From assembly GCA_016784545.1 (NCBI GenBank), contig JADHUM010000031.1, positions 1 through 44,037 on the forward strand: 44,037 nucleotides of DNA, given 5' to 3'. Shown piece after piece: positions 1 through 8,562 of the stretch. Position 1 is the stretch's first letter; each line of letters opens with the position of its first letter. This DNA comes from Candidatus Neomarinimicrobiota bacterium (lineage in GTDB: Bacteria > Fidelibacterota > UBA8477 > JABMPR01). The position numbers were made by a program, and so were the translations under genes. Below the pieces are notes generated by a model. It was not told the DNA's origin and did not search any database. It saw only the letters and a program-made list of their open reading frames with translations.

Positions 1-39
1 GAACAGAAAAAATAAAAGGATATTTCCTAAATCAGCCAT
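1..39 (-). CDS. ccmF: Cytochrome c maturation heme lyase CcmF, N-terminal 13 codons only (cut by window edge)
   Basis: An ATG at 39 on the minus strand opens a frame that runs off the left edge and encodes MADLGNILLFFLF. CcmF proteins start with a short acidic stretch, a conserved LGN/IGN and then the first membrane helix, and this fits. An AGGA lies about ten bases upstream of the ATG, and the gene follows ccmE by 25 bases, the usual ccm order. CcmF is the membrane subunit that passes heme from CcmE to apocytochrome c. Only 13 residues are visible, so the call rests on this short match plus context. Confidence 0.55.
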   Translation of the reverse strand, partial: MADLGNILLFFLF

Positions 40-64
40 TTAACTAAATCCTAACTATATGGTT

Positions 65-484
65 TTAAATCTCAGGGGAAGAATAATCGGCTTCATACTT
101 TGAAGCACATTTAGCTTGTATACGTTCTGCATTGAAAACGCCATCTGGTTGCAGTTTTCCTGAAACAATCACTTCGGCGTCCATATCATTGTTAAACGTG
201 TCTGGAATCGGATCTTTCCCGATATAGTGGATGCTCAATTCAGAGCCTCCTTCTGTAATAATAAAGTCCAGATCAAGATTGTTTCGAACAATACTACCCT
301 TTTTCAAGTCACCATTCACCTTCAGTGTCAGCGCTTGAGCCCGTGAGCCCAACAACGCAATCTCACTTACGCTTTTTGAGTAGGACATGGTAGTATCTTC
401 TTTCATACCCTGAACTGCCAGCACAATCACTGCGGCAACAATGACCAGAGTACCAATTACAAATTTTAGTTTGTTGCTATTCAA
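65..484 (-). CDS. ccmE: Cytochrome c maturation heme chaperone CcmE, CxxxY variant
   Basis: This 139-residue protein has one N-terminal membrane helix (about residues 8-25) followed by the OB-fold of CcmE: LKVNGDLKKGSI, then an IHYIGKDPIPDTF block, then GVFNAERIQAKCASKY. CcmE carries heme covalently at the outer face of the cytoplasmic membrane and hands it to CcmF. In the common form the heme is bound by His in an HxxxY motif. Here the motif is C126-A-S-K-Y130, so Cys replaces His, the variant known from some sulfate reducers and archaea. The start is a TTG with GGAG nine bases upstream. It lies 16 bases after the CpsB-type phosphatase and before the start of ccmF, which supports the assignment. 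The family is confident; how the Cys variant handles heme here is inferred. Confidence 0.88.
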   Translation of the reverse strand: MNSNKLKFVIGTLVIVAAVIVLAVQGMKEDTTMSYSKSVSEIALLGSRAQALTLKVNGDLKKGSIVRNNLDLDFIITEGGSELSIHYIGKDPIPDTFNNDMDAEVIVSGKLQPDGVFNAERIQAKCASKYEADYSSPEI

Positions 485-500
485 TGGATATAACTCCTAT

Positions 501-1295
501 TTATGATTTGAACATATTCACAAGTCTATCTTTTATCGACATTGCTGCCGGTTCAAGATTTACAGGATACACCTCAACGGGATCACCCCGAAGAATATTT
601 TCTGGATTTTGCTTAAGCAATAAGTCTGCATAATCAACGCCGTATCTCTCTGATAACCAGTCATATCCAGGTTTTGAATAAAGTGGTCTGGCCTGTATAT
701 TATGACTGTCACTTCCAACGAGATGCACGGCGTCTCTGTCAAACAGAAAATTGGCAAGCTTTTCAGTATTAGGTCCCAGTGTACCAAGAAATGACCCGAT
801 ATCCAACTGTGTTGGACAGCCCATATTTATCAACTCTTCCAATCTTTTAGGATCTCGTTGCCAGGGTTTAATTCGCTCGGGATGCGCAATGATTGGGGTA
901 ACTCCTCGGCGAGTGATCTCATAGATGATGCGCTCAAGATTATTTGGTACCGAATGGAAGGCGAATTCGAGGAGCAGGTATTTACCACCAATAAGGACTT
1001 CAAGCTCCTCAAGAATGATGGGCAACATATCCTGGTATCGAACTTCTGCAGCAACTGTAACTTCAACGGGAAGTTCGTGAGCTCCAATAAGCTCCATAAC
1101 CGTTTGTTTGCCCTTTTCAATCTTAGCTTTCCACTCTCCAGTCCCCTTGATAATATCTGCTTCGTACAGGTGTGGAGTTAATACGAGATGATTGACTCCC
1201 TGCCTCACGGCCTCTTTTAGCATAGATAGTGCCATATCTTCATTTTTGGCACCGTCATCTACTGCTGGAAGCATATGATTGTGAATATCTATCAT
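501..1295 (-). CDS. CpsB/CapC-type protein tyrosine phosphatase (PHP fold)
   Basis: This 264-residue protein belongs to the manganese-dependent PHP-fold tyrosine phosphatases (CpsB, CapC, YwqE). The N-terminus is MIDIHNHMLPAVDDGA, which supplies the first metal ligands (D3, H5, H7) and the DDG motif. Further ligands are in LTPHL, IIAHPER and VGSDSHN. These enzymes remove phosphate from tyrosine kinases that control capsule or exopolysaccharide export. No kinase or polysaccharide gene is present in the window, so the substrate is unknown. The gene is 18 bases after the methylmalonyl-CoA mutase gene in the same operon-like run; its link to neighbours in function is not obvious. The length is normal for the family. 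Confidence 0.85.
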   Translation of the reverse strand: MIDIHNHMLPAVDDGAKNEDMALSMLKEAVRQGVNHLVLTPHLYEADIIKGTGEWKAKIEKGKQTVMELIGAHELPVEVTVAAEVRYQDMLPIILEELEVLIGGKYLLLEFAFHSVPNNLERIIYEITRRGVTPIIAHPERIKPWQRDPKRLEELINMGCPTQLDIGSFLGTLGPNTEKLANFLFDRDAVHLVGSDSHNIQARPLYSKPGYDWLSERYGVDYADLLLKQNPENILRGDPVEVYPVNLEPAAMSIKDRLVNMFKS

Positions 1296-1313
1296 ATCAG
1301 GATCAATAACCTT

Positions 1314-2975
1314 CTAAAATACTGGAGTTTCTGTATAGGTTCCGTAAACAACCCTCATTGCTTCAACCATCTCCCCAAGCGTGGCTGATTGGCGTACAGC
1401 CTCAAGCAAGGGTGGCATTACATTGGTTCCTGACTCGCAGGCCTGCGTCAGTGCAACCAATGCCTTATCCGTGGAATCTTGATTTCTGGCCAATCGAAGA
1501 GCCTTGACTTTGGAGACCTGATTTATTTCTACTGATTTATCAATTTTGAGAACTGGTATATCAATGGTCTCATTTTCACGAATAAAGCCGTTCACTCCGA
1601 CAATGATTCGCTTTTTCTCATCATATTTGCGGGCCACATCATAGGCGGCCTTCCCAATTTCTCGTTGAAAATAGCCCACTTCAATAGCAGCCACGACTCC
1701 ACCCAATTCATCAATGGTCTCAAAATACTTTTCTGCTTCTGCTTCCATCTTGTCAGTCATCGCTTCTACATAATAAGATCCACCCAGAGGATCTATAGTC
1801 GATCCTACACCAGTCTCATATGCGATTACTTGCTGAGTCCTCAGTGCAATCTCTACACTTTTCTCTGTAGGCAGCGCCAGTACTTCATCCATTGAGTTGG
1901 TGTGGAGTGACTGTGTTCCACCTAAAACGCCGGCAAGAGCCTCATAGGCCGTTCTGACAATGTTATTTTCAGGTTGAGGAGCTGTCAGACTATGACCAGC
2001 GGTCTGGGTATGGAAGCGAAGCATCCAGGATCGGGGATCCTTGGCGCCATATTTTTCCTTCATACGTTTTGCATAAATACGTCTGGCGGCTCGAAATTTT
2101 CCGATTTCCTCAAAGAAATCAATGTGAGAATTAAAAAAGAAGCTCAGGCGCCGTGCAAATTTGTCGACATCCAGGCTCCTTGCAATAGCAGCTTCCACAT
2201 AGGCAAAGCCATCAGCCAGGGTAAATGCCAATTCCTGGGCAGCAGTCGATCCAGCTTCACGGATGTGATAGCCAGATATGGAAATCGTATTATAGGCAGG
2301 CATATGGTCGGTACACCATTCAATCATATCTGTTATGATATGCATGGACTCTTCAGGTGGGAAAATGAATTCCTTCTGTGCGATGTATTCCTTGAGAATA
2401 TCATTTTGCAGCGTGCCATTCAGTTTATCAGATGAAACACCCTGTTTTTCTCCAACCACGACATACATGGCGAGGAGAATGATGGCAGGTCCATTGATCG
2501 TCATAGATGTTGAGACCTGGTCAAGAGGGATTCCATCAAACAGGGTCATCATATCATCAATTGAATTGATGGAGACCCCGCAATGACCGACTTCACCAAG
2601 TGAAAGTGCATGATCTGAATCGTAGCCCATGAGTGTGGGCATATCAAATGCGACACTCAATCCAGTCTGTCCCTGTTTCAGTAAAAATTTGAATCGTTTA
2701 TTGGTATCCTCAGGCGTTCCAAACCCGGCAAATTGTCTCATGGTCCATAATCGACCTCGATACATATTTGGGTGGACTCCCCTGGTGAAAGGGTATTCTC
2801 CTGGGAATCCAACTTTTTCCATATATTGATCTAAATTATCATTCTCTTCATCTGGCAGATATAATAAGTCATTGGATAATCCAGAAACCGTATCATAGTC
2901 ATACTCACGTTCCTTGGATTCAGCAACTTTCTGTTTCCAGCGTTTCAGGCTATCCTGGTAAGATTGATCTGGCAT
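1314..2975 (-). CDS. Methylmalonyl-CoA mutase, large (catalytic) subunit without B12 domain
   Basis: The protein is about 553 residues and matches the catalytic TIM-barrel of acyl-CoA mutases: [20 protein letters not shown], then [26 protein letters not shown] and [14 protein letters not shown]. It ends at residue 553 without the cobalamin-binding DxHxxG domain, so it is the split type that needs a separate B12-binding small subunit, which is not in this window. The reaction interconverts (R)-methylmalonyl-CoA and succinyl-CoA in propionate metabolism. Substrate choice among acyl-CoA mutases (methylmalonyl, ethylmalonyl, isobutyryl) cannot be read with certainty, but the sequence looks like the methylmalonyl type. 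A TTG at 2993 and an ATG at 2987 are alternative starts. I prefer the ATG at 2975 because a GGGAATGGG stretch lies upstream. It follows dxs almost directly. Confidence 0.85.
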   Translation of the reverse strand: MPDQSYQDSLKRWKQKVAESKEREYDYDTVSGLSNDLLYLPDEENDNLDQYMEKVGFPGEYPFTRGVHPNMYRGRLWTMRQFAGFGTPEDTNKRFKFLLKQGQTGLSVAFDMPTLMGYDSDHALSLGEVGHCGVSINSIDDMMTLFDGIPLDQVSTSMTINGPAIILLAMYVVVGEKQGVSSDKLNGTLQNDILKEYIAQKEFIFPPEESMHIITDMIEWCTDHMPAYNTISISGYHIREAGSTAAQELAFTLADGFAYVEAAIARSLDVDKFARRLSFFFNSHIDFFEEIGKFRAARRIYAKRMKEKYGAKDPRSWMLRFHTQTAGHSLTAPQPENNIVRTAYEALAGVLGGTQSLHTNSMDEVLALPTEKSVEIALRTQQVIAYETGVGSTIDPLGGSYYVEAMTDKMEAEAEKYFETIDELGGVVAAIEVGYFQREIGKAAYDVARKYDEKKRIIVGVNGFIRENETIDIPVLKIDKSVEINQVSKVKALRLARNQDSTDKALVALTQACESGTNVMPPLLEAVRQSATLGEMVEAMRVVYGTYTETPVF

Positions 2976-2996
2976 ACTAAAACCCATTCCCAATGA

Positions 2997-4874
2997 TTAT
3001 TTATTCAATTTAAGAATTGAAGCAGCAATTTCTTCAGAGGTTAGCTTAACCTCGGCTAACAATTGTGCCCGTGATCCGTGGGTCACAAATCTATCTGGCA
3101 GTGTGTGTGAATGTATTCTGGCGCAGTTTTCTACAGGTTCCGCAAAAGCCTTTATGGTTTGGGAAAGACTGCCTGGATAATTATTCTCCTCAACGATCAC
3201 GATGTGTTTATTTGAGGTCATGAGGGACAAAAGCATATCCTCATCAAAGGGTTTGATAAATTTGGCGTCGATATAGCTGGCATTGACTCCCTCGGCATCC
3301 AGGATTTTAACTGCTTTCTCAACCACAGGGTTCATCGAGCCCACTGCGAGGATGGCAATATCTTTCCCTTCTGAGATGAGCTCCCATTTCCCAATTTCAA
3401 CTGCTCTACTCTGAACTGTTTTTCTGTTTTTTAAGGCTGAAGCTTTTGGGTAACGGATGAAAAATGGCCCTTCCTCATGCAAGAGAGCTGTCTGCATCAG
3501 ATGGCGCAATTCCTCCCCATTTCGGGGGGCAGCAACAACGACTCCGGGAATACTTGAAAGATAGGCCAGATCCAGGACCCCGTGGTGCGTGGGTCCGTCC
3601 TCACCTACCAATCCCGCTCGATCAAGCATGAAAATGACCGGTAATTTCTGAACAGCAATATCATGTACGAGCATGTCATAGGCCCGTTGCAGGAAGGTGG
3701 AATAAATAGCGACAAAGGGCTTGAGACCACGTGCAGCTAGTGCTGCGGCAAAAGTCACTGCATGCCCCTCAGCAATACCAACATCATAGAAACGATCAGG
3801 ATGTTCTTTGGCGTAGCCAGACAATCCCGTCCCCTCACGCATGGCGGCCGTAACGGCTACAATTCGTTTATCCTTTTTTGCCAGGGCAGTGAGCTCGTCC
3901 CCAAAGATATTGAGGAATGGTGGTACTTCATTCTTTGTGTTGGGCTGACCAGGTTTGGCTGCAGGACCAATTCCATGAAATTTTATTGGATTTTGTTCTG
4001 CCAGAGCAAATCCATACCCCTTTTTAGTTATGATATGAAGCATAATCGGAGTATTGATATCTTTGATATTTTCAAGAGTGGAAATCAAAAGGGGTAAATC
4101 GTTGCCGTCTATGGGTCCGAAATATCGAATCCCCATCTCATCGAAAATGACACCAGGTACCAAAAGATTCTTGAGACTTTCCTCGATTTTCTTCATACCT
4201 GTTCGCACAGTATTCTTACCGATAGGCAGCTTGCCGGTGACATTCCAGAGCTCATCCCTGACACGATTATAAAGCGGATTGGTAGTAATTTTTGAGAGAT
4301 ATTTAGACATGGCACCTACGTTAGGTGAAATGGACATCTCATTGTCGTTAAGAATGATCATCATCCGGGTTCTGAGATGCCCCAGATTGTTTAAACCTTC
4401 AAACGACAGTCCACCAGTCAATGCTCCGTCACCAATAATAGAGATGACCTGATGCTTCTCTCCCTTCAGATCTCGCGCTATGGCGAAACCAACGCCTGCA
4501 GAAATGGAAGTTGATGCATGACCTGCGCCATAAATATCGTGTTCGCTTTCCATGGGCTTGCAAAAGCCGCTGATACCACCATATTGACGAATGGTTTTCA
4601 GTGCATCCCGACGACCTGTGAGGATTTTATGAGCGTAGGCTTGATGACCTACATCCCAGATGATCTTATCGTTGGGTGAATCAAATACTTTATGAAGGGC
4701 GACTGAAAGCTCAACGACTCCCAGTGTGGGTGCCAGGTGTCCACCAGTTTCAGAAACAACCTCAATAGTATAGTCTCGCACTTCCTGGCACAGTTGGAGC
4801 AAGCTCTCCATGGACAATGATTTCATATCCGCAGGAGAATTTATGGTTTGTAATAATTTATATTTATCCGACAT
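2997..4874 (-). CDS. dxs: 1-deoxy-D-xylulose-5-phosphate synthase
   Basis: A 625-residue thiamine-diphosphate enzyme that joins pyruvate and glyceraldehyde 3-phosphate to make DXP, the entry step of the MEP isoprenoid pathway. The N-terminal TPP domain shows GGHLAP (about 44-49), WDVGHQAYAHKILTGR and the cofactor motif GDG (148-150) through NDN (176-178). The pyrimidine-binding domain carries YDVGIAEGHAVTFAAALA, and the C-terminal transketolase domain is complete, so length and order are normal. It lies eight bases after pdxT and within one operon with ispH, the last MEP enzyme. As PLP is made here by PdxST, DXP is needed for isoprenoids and thiamine rather than for PLP. Confidence 0.97.
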   Translation of the reverse strand: MSDKYKLLQTINSPADMKSLSMESLLQLCQEVRDYTIEVVSETGGHLAPTLGVVELSVALHKVFDSPNDKIIWDVGHQAYAHKILTGRRDALKTIRQYGGISGFCKPMESEHDIYGAGHASTSISAGVGFAIARDLKGEKHQVISIIGDGALTGGLSFEGLNNLGHLRTRMMIILNDNEMSISPNVGAMSKYLSKITTNPLYNRVRDELWNVTGKLPIGKNTVRTGMKKIEESLKNLLVPGVIFDEMGIRYFGPIDGNDLPLLISTLENIKDINTPIMLHIITKKGYGFALAEQNPIKFHGIGPAAKPGQPNTKNEVPPFLNIFGDELTALAKKDKRIVAVTAAMREGTGLSGYAKEHPDRFYDVGIAEGHAVTFAAALAARGLKPFVAIYSTFLQRAYDMLVHDIAVQKLPVIFMLDRAGLVGEDGPTHHGVLDLAYLSSIPGVVVAAPRNGEELRHLMQTALLHEEGPFFIRYPKASALKNRKTVQSRAVEIGKWELISEGKDIAILAVGSMNPVVEKAVKILDAEGVNASYIDAKFIKPFDEDMLLSLMTSNKHIVIVEENNYPGSLSQTIKAFAEPVENCARIHSHTLPDRFVTHGSRAQLLAEVKLTSEEIAASILKLNK

Positions 4875-4881
4875 GGATAGA

Positions 4882-5484
4882 CTACCTCGACTTTAAAACG
4901 ATTTCATCCACAAAATATTTATGAATGCCTGGATCTTCAGTCAGCTCAGGATGAAAGGAGGCCACCAATACATTGTCCTGTCTCATGAGAACTGGATCTA
5001 CACCAAATACTGCCAGGGACATGACGTGTGGTTTTATTTCTCGAAATTTAGGGGCACGGATGAAAATCGCATGAAAATCATGATCTAAAATCGTGGGGAT
5101 AACAAGGGATGTTTTGAAGGACTCAATTTGACGGCCATACGCGTTTCGTTCAGCTTTATAATCAATTTTATTAAAACAGCGAACCCGTTCATCGTCAATC
5201 TGTTGCCCCAGAAGTATGGCTCCGGCACAAGTCCCAAATACAGGCATTGTCTCCAACGCTTCATTCATGGGCTCCCACAACCCCTCTTCTTCTAGAAGCA
5301 GTGACATGGTGGTGGATTCACCGCCTGGTAGAATGAGCGCATCGATAAGCTTCAAGTCTTCAGGCTCACGAACTGCTCGACTCTTAATACCAAGCTTGCC
5401 CATACTGAAAGCATGTTTAGCGAAGCTGCCCTGTAAAGCCACTACACCTATTGTTAAATCATCATATTCTGGTGGAACTGTCAA
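4882..5484 (-). CDS. pdxT: Pyridoxal 5'-phosphate synthase glutaminase subunit PdxT
   Basis: A 200-residue class I glutamine amidotransferase that releases ammonia from glutamine and channels it to PdxS. The fold opens with IGVVALQGSF, and the catalytic triad is visible: Cys86 in GTCAGA, and His178 and Glu180 in SFHPELTED. LPGGEST (about 52-58) is the family signature that distinguishes PdxT from other glutaminases. It starts nine bases after pdxS ends, the standard pair order. The N-terminus is a few residues longer than usual (MTVPPEYDD), so a slightly later start is possible, but no better start codon is visible. Confidence 0.96.
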   Translation of the reverse strand: MTVPPEYDDLTIGVVALQGSFAKHAFSMGKLGIKSRAVREPEDLKLIDALILPGGESTTMSLLLEEEGLWEPMNEALETMPVFGTCAGAILLGQQIDDERVRCFNKIDYKAERNAYGRQIESFKTSLVIPTILDHDFHAIFIRAPKFREIKPHVMSLAVFGVDPVLMRQDNVLVASFHPELTEDPGIHKYFVDEIVLKSR

Positions 5485-5493
5485 AATTTCTCC

Positions 5494-6375
5494 CTACCAA
5501 CCTCTGTCTTGCATTCTGTCTTCTGGTTTGATTTCAACCATATCAAGACCTCGCATAGCTTTTCCCAGGCCTGTGGAAATCTCAGCCAGCTTGTCAGGCT
5601 TATCAAAAAATGTTGCTGCCTGAACGATAGCCCTGGCCATGGCCTCAGAGTCCTCAGATTTAAATATTCCTGATCCTACAAAAATTGTCTCTGCCCCTAG
5701 TTGCATCATAAGCGAAGCGTCGGCAGGTGTGGCAATACCACCGGCTGAGAAATTTGGTACAGGAAGTTTACCCGTTTCTGCAACCTGAGCGACCAGATGG
5801 AATGGAGCTCCCATGTTTTTTGCGGCGGCCATGAGCTCATCAGTTCTTAAAGTACTCAATTTTGCCATTTCTGTGGTGATGGTGCGCATATGACGCACTG
5901 CTTCAACAATATTCCCAGTACCTGGCTCACCCTTGGTTCTAATCAGGGCTGCACCCTCACCAATACGACGTAGTGCTTCTGCCAGATTGGTGGCTCCACA
6001 GACAAAGGGGGTCTTAAAATCGTGCTTCCAGATGTGATTGGCTTCATCCGCAGGTGTCAATACTTCACTCTCATCGATGTAATCTATTTCTAAAGCTTCC
6101 AGGATTTGAGCCTCAGCAAAATGACCGATACGACATTTGGCCATGACAGGGATTGAAACAGCCTTCTGTATCTCTTTAATCATTTTTGGATCGGAAGCTC
6201 TGGCAATGCCACCATCCCTGCGAATATCTGCTGGGATTCGTTCCAGTGCCATAACTGCTACTGCACCAGCCTGTTCAGCAATTTTTGCTTGTTCAGGTGT
6301 GGTGACATCCATTATCACACCACCCTTGAGCATCTCAGCCAATCCTGTTTTTACTTCGAACAGCTCATTTGTCAT
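5494..6375 (-). CDS. pdxS: Pyridoxal 5'-phosphate synthase lyase subunit PdxS
   Basis: This is the (beta/alpha)8 synthase that builds PLP from ribose 5-phosphate, glyceraldehyde 3-phosphate and ammonia supplied by PdxT. Clear family blocks are [46 protein letters not shown] with the Schiff-base lysine, [13 protein letters not shown] and [11 protein letters not shown] with the second lysine. Total length of about 293 is normal. Two ATGs are possible: 6381 and 6375. A GGAG sits only three bases before the first but nine before the second, so I choose 6375. The DXP-independent PLP route replaces PdxA/PdxJ. Confidence 0.97.
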   Translation of the reverse strand: MTNELFEVKTGLAEMLKGGVIMDVTTPEQAKIAEQAGAVAVMALERIPADIRRDGGIARASDPKMIKEIQKAVSIPVMAKCRIGHFAEAQILEALEIDYIDESEVLTPADEANHIWKHDFKTPFVCGATNLAEALRRIGEGAALIRTKGEPGTGNIVEAVRHMRTITTEMAKLSTLRTDELMAAAKNMGAPFHLVAQVAETGKLPVPNFSAGGIATPADASLMMQLGAETIFVGSGIFKSEDSEAMARAIVQAATFFDKPDKLAEISTGLGKAMRGLDMVEIKPEDRMQDRGW

Positions 6376-6409
6376 TTTCATTCTCTCCAGAAACTTTGAT
6401 TGTCAATAT

Positions 6410-7273
6410 TTATACACGTGATTTCACGTGTAAGTTATTCAAATGTTCAACGACTTCCTCGATAAGATCATCTGGTGAGGAAGCCCCAGCGGATATACCC
6501 ACTGATTCGGCCATGTCAAACCAGCTCTCCTGAATATCAAAAGCGTTTTCAACCATATATGAGCGTGGATTCAAGGATAGAGAAACTTCGTGCAATCTCT
6601 TGGTATTGGCACTGGTGAAAGATCCCACAATAACCATCACATCAACAACGGGAGCGATTTCCTTGATTTGGCCCTGGTTTCTTCTGGTCGGGAAACAAAC
6701 GGTATTCACAAATCTCAAATCAAATATCTTCATGGAAAGGATACCGATAATCTCCTGTACATTTTCAATCATTTGAGTCGATTGAGAAACGACTCCTGCC
6801 CTTTTCATGTGGGGCAGGTCTTCAGCTTCTCCAATGGACGAGATGACTGTGGCTTGCGGCACCTGTGCTTGAATGGCCACAACTTCATCGTGACCATGAT
6901 CACCAATAATGATCAATTTTCGGCCTTCTTGATGAAGCTTTTTTATTTCACCATGTATTTCATGAACCAAAGGGCAGGTGGCATCGACTATTGTCAAATC
7001 TTTTTTTCCAGCTTCAGCCCATATATCAGGAATGGTTCCATGTGCTCGAAAAAGAACTGGAGCATCTTTTACCTGGTCAAGAGAATCAACAACTCTGACA
7101 TTTTCCTTAGCCAGATCCTTCACAACACGCTCATTGTGAACAATATCCCCCAGCATATAAACTTTACCATGTTCTCTGGCCACTTCTCGGGCCTTTTCGA
7201 TGGCGTCTCTTACTCCGAAGCAAAATCCAGCATCTTTGGCTACAATTATTTTTAGAGGGTCAGGCATTCCCAT
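6410..7273 (-). CDS. ispH: 4-hydroxy-3-methylbut-2-enyl diphosphate reductase
   Basis: A 287-residue iron-sulfur enzyme that reduces HMBPP to IPP and DMAPP, the last step of the MEP pathway. The three cluster cysteines are present: Cys18 in AGFCFGV, Cys100 in DATCPLVH and Cys193 in NTVCFPTRRNQ. The substrate-binding motifs HNERVV, FRAHG and GDHGHDEV are intact. The start overlaps the end of nrnA by 14 bases, which suggests translational coupling. It lies in one run with dxs, so the first and last MEP enzymes are co-located while the intermediate enzymes are elsewhere. Confidence 0.96.
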   Translation of the reverse strand: MGMPDPLKIIVAKDAGFCFGVRDAIEKAREVAREHGKVYMLGDIVHNERVVKDLAKENVRVVDSLDQVKDAPVLFRAHGTIPDIWAEAGKKDLTIVDATCPLVHEIHGEIKKLHQEGRKLIIIGDHGHDEVVAIQAQVPQATVISSIGEAEDLPHMKRAGVVSQSTQMIENVQEIIGILSMKIFDLRFVNTVCFPTRRNQGQIKEIAPVVDVMVIVGSFTSANTKRLHEVSLSLNPRSYMVENAFDIQESWFDMAESVGISAGASSPDDLIEEVVEHLNNLHVKSRV

Positions 7274-8291
7274 CCCAGGTTTTTATGGCTTCAATTGATC
7301 TCTGAACTATTGAGGCAGCAGCTTCCTCGAGGGTTCCATCAACATGGCAACCGGCTGCAAAGGCATGACCACCGCCACCAAATGATTGGGCAACGGTATT
7401 AATGGGAATCTTTCCCTTTGACCTAAAGCTCACATCAACCTTTTGACCTGCCATCTGAGTAATTGAAATTCCAACTTCAACGCCCCTGATTGATCTGATA
7501 AAATCTGAGAGAGAGTTCATATCGTCAGGGACAGCACCCAGGGGACGAATATCCTCAAAATTAATGACTGACCAGGCTAATCTTCCGTCGCAATCGTATT
7601 TCAGCTCACTGAGAAGTTTCTGAATCACCTGAAGTCTTCCCGGGGTATTCAGGTCTTCATAGAGATAAACATACAGCTCATAAGGTTTTACACCGATTGA
7701 CACCAAATTGGCTGCTGCCATCAGGGTTTCAGGATCTGTATTATTGAATCTGAAGTTTCCAGTATCACTCATCATAGCGGAATAGATGGGAATGGCAATC
7801 TCAGTACGGGAATTTGCCGCTTCATCCATGGAATTAATGAGATCATAGATAAGCACTCCAGTTGAACTTGCTGTGGGAAAATCACACACCATATCAAACT
7901 GAGATTTGTCACCGGGATGGTGATCAATACTTACTTTGGTAATGTCCATAGATTGAAGGTCTTTGCTTATGTCCATCAAACGATCATAATGGCCGATATC
8001 AAAGGCGATGAATATGTCTGAATCTGCAATAAGTTTTGCATGCTTTGTGCTATTGTAAACGTGAATCTCATCGAGATCAGGTAGAAATTCGAGGTTGACC
8101 CGAAGCGGTGATGGATTCAGGATATGGACTGTCTTGCCAATGGATGTCAAATACCTGGCTAAAGCTAACTCCGACCCTACTCCATCTGCATCTGGTTGAA
8201 CGTGCGTGGAGAACACAAATGTATCATTATCAACCAGTAAAGTCCTTAAGGCTTCCCAGTTTCTCCGCACCCCAGTTCTATCACGACTCAT
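7260..8291 (-). CDS. nrnA: DHH/DHHA1 phosphoesterase, NrnA-like nanoRNase / pAp phosphatase
   Basis: This 343-residue protein has the DHH fold of NrnA: STHVQPDADGVGSELALA (H30, D34, D36), FDIGHYDR, the name-giving DHHPGD and a C-terminal DHHA1 domain ending in GGGGHAFAAGC. NrnA enzymes degrade very short RNAs and dephosphorylate 3'-phosphoadenosine 5'-phosphate, and some cleave linear cyclic-dinucleotide products. The exact substrate here cannot be told from sequence. It is the first gene of the ispH-pdxST-dxs run, preceded by a 271-base gap that is the likely place for the operon promoter. An AGAGG lies about 13 bases upstream of the ATG. Confidence 0.9.
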   Translation of the reverse strand: MSRDRTGVRRNWEALRTLLVDNDTFVFSTHVQPDADGVGSELALARYLTSIGKTVHILNPSPLRVNLEFLPDLDEIHVYNSTKHAKLIADSDIFIAFDIGHYDRLMDISKDLQSMDITKVSIDHHPGDKSQFDMVCDFPTASSTGVLIYDLINSMDEAANSRTEIAIPIYSAMMSDTGNFRFNNTDPETLMAAANLVSIGVKPYELYVYLYEDLNTPGRLQVIQKLLSELKYDCDGRLAWSVINFEDIRPLGAVPDDMNSLSDFIRSIRGVEVGISITQMAGQKVDVSFRSKGKIPINTVAQSFGGGGHAFAAGCHVDGTLEEAAASIVQRSIEAIKTWDGNA

Positions 8292-8562
8292 TTATGTAAA
8301 AATACCTCTAAAAATATCTTAATTTTCGCTTCATCGAATTACCTTCGAATCCGAAACATTGAATATATTCGTTAACCTACCAGATACAAACGATTCAGCA
8401 ATCAGATCAATAAAAACCAAGCTTTAGTAATGATGACATAAATTGGGATATTTATGAAAACTCTAATGTGGATTATCCCCACGATATCCCCCTCAAGAAG
8501 ACCTGGCAGAGGATATTTAAATTACAATTGGAGCAATCGTGTATCCAATCCCGATATCCACG
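8292..8562. other. Intergenic leader region with alternating GGATATTTA / CGATATCC motifs
   Basis: This is the longest internal gap without a gene. I see no coding frame worth calling. It holds four short related elements: GGGATATTTA at 8445-8454, CGATATCCCC at 8482-8491, AGGATATTTA at 8510-8519 and CGATATCCAC at 8552-8561, the last one next to the gpsA stop. The first and third can each pair with the second and fourth, so alternative hairpins are possible in the RNA upstream of nrnA. There is no T-tract typical of a terminator. A role as leader or promoter region for the nrnA operon is likely from position only. Confidence 0.4.

Noticed and set aside
6590-7255. 221-codon plus-strand frame opposite ispH
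   Set aside because: It is antisense to a gene with all three cluster cysteines and shows no family features.
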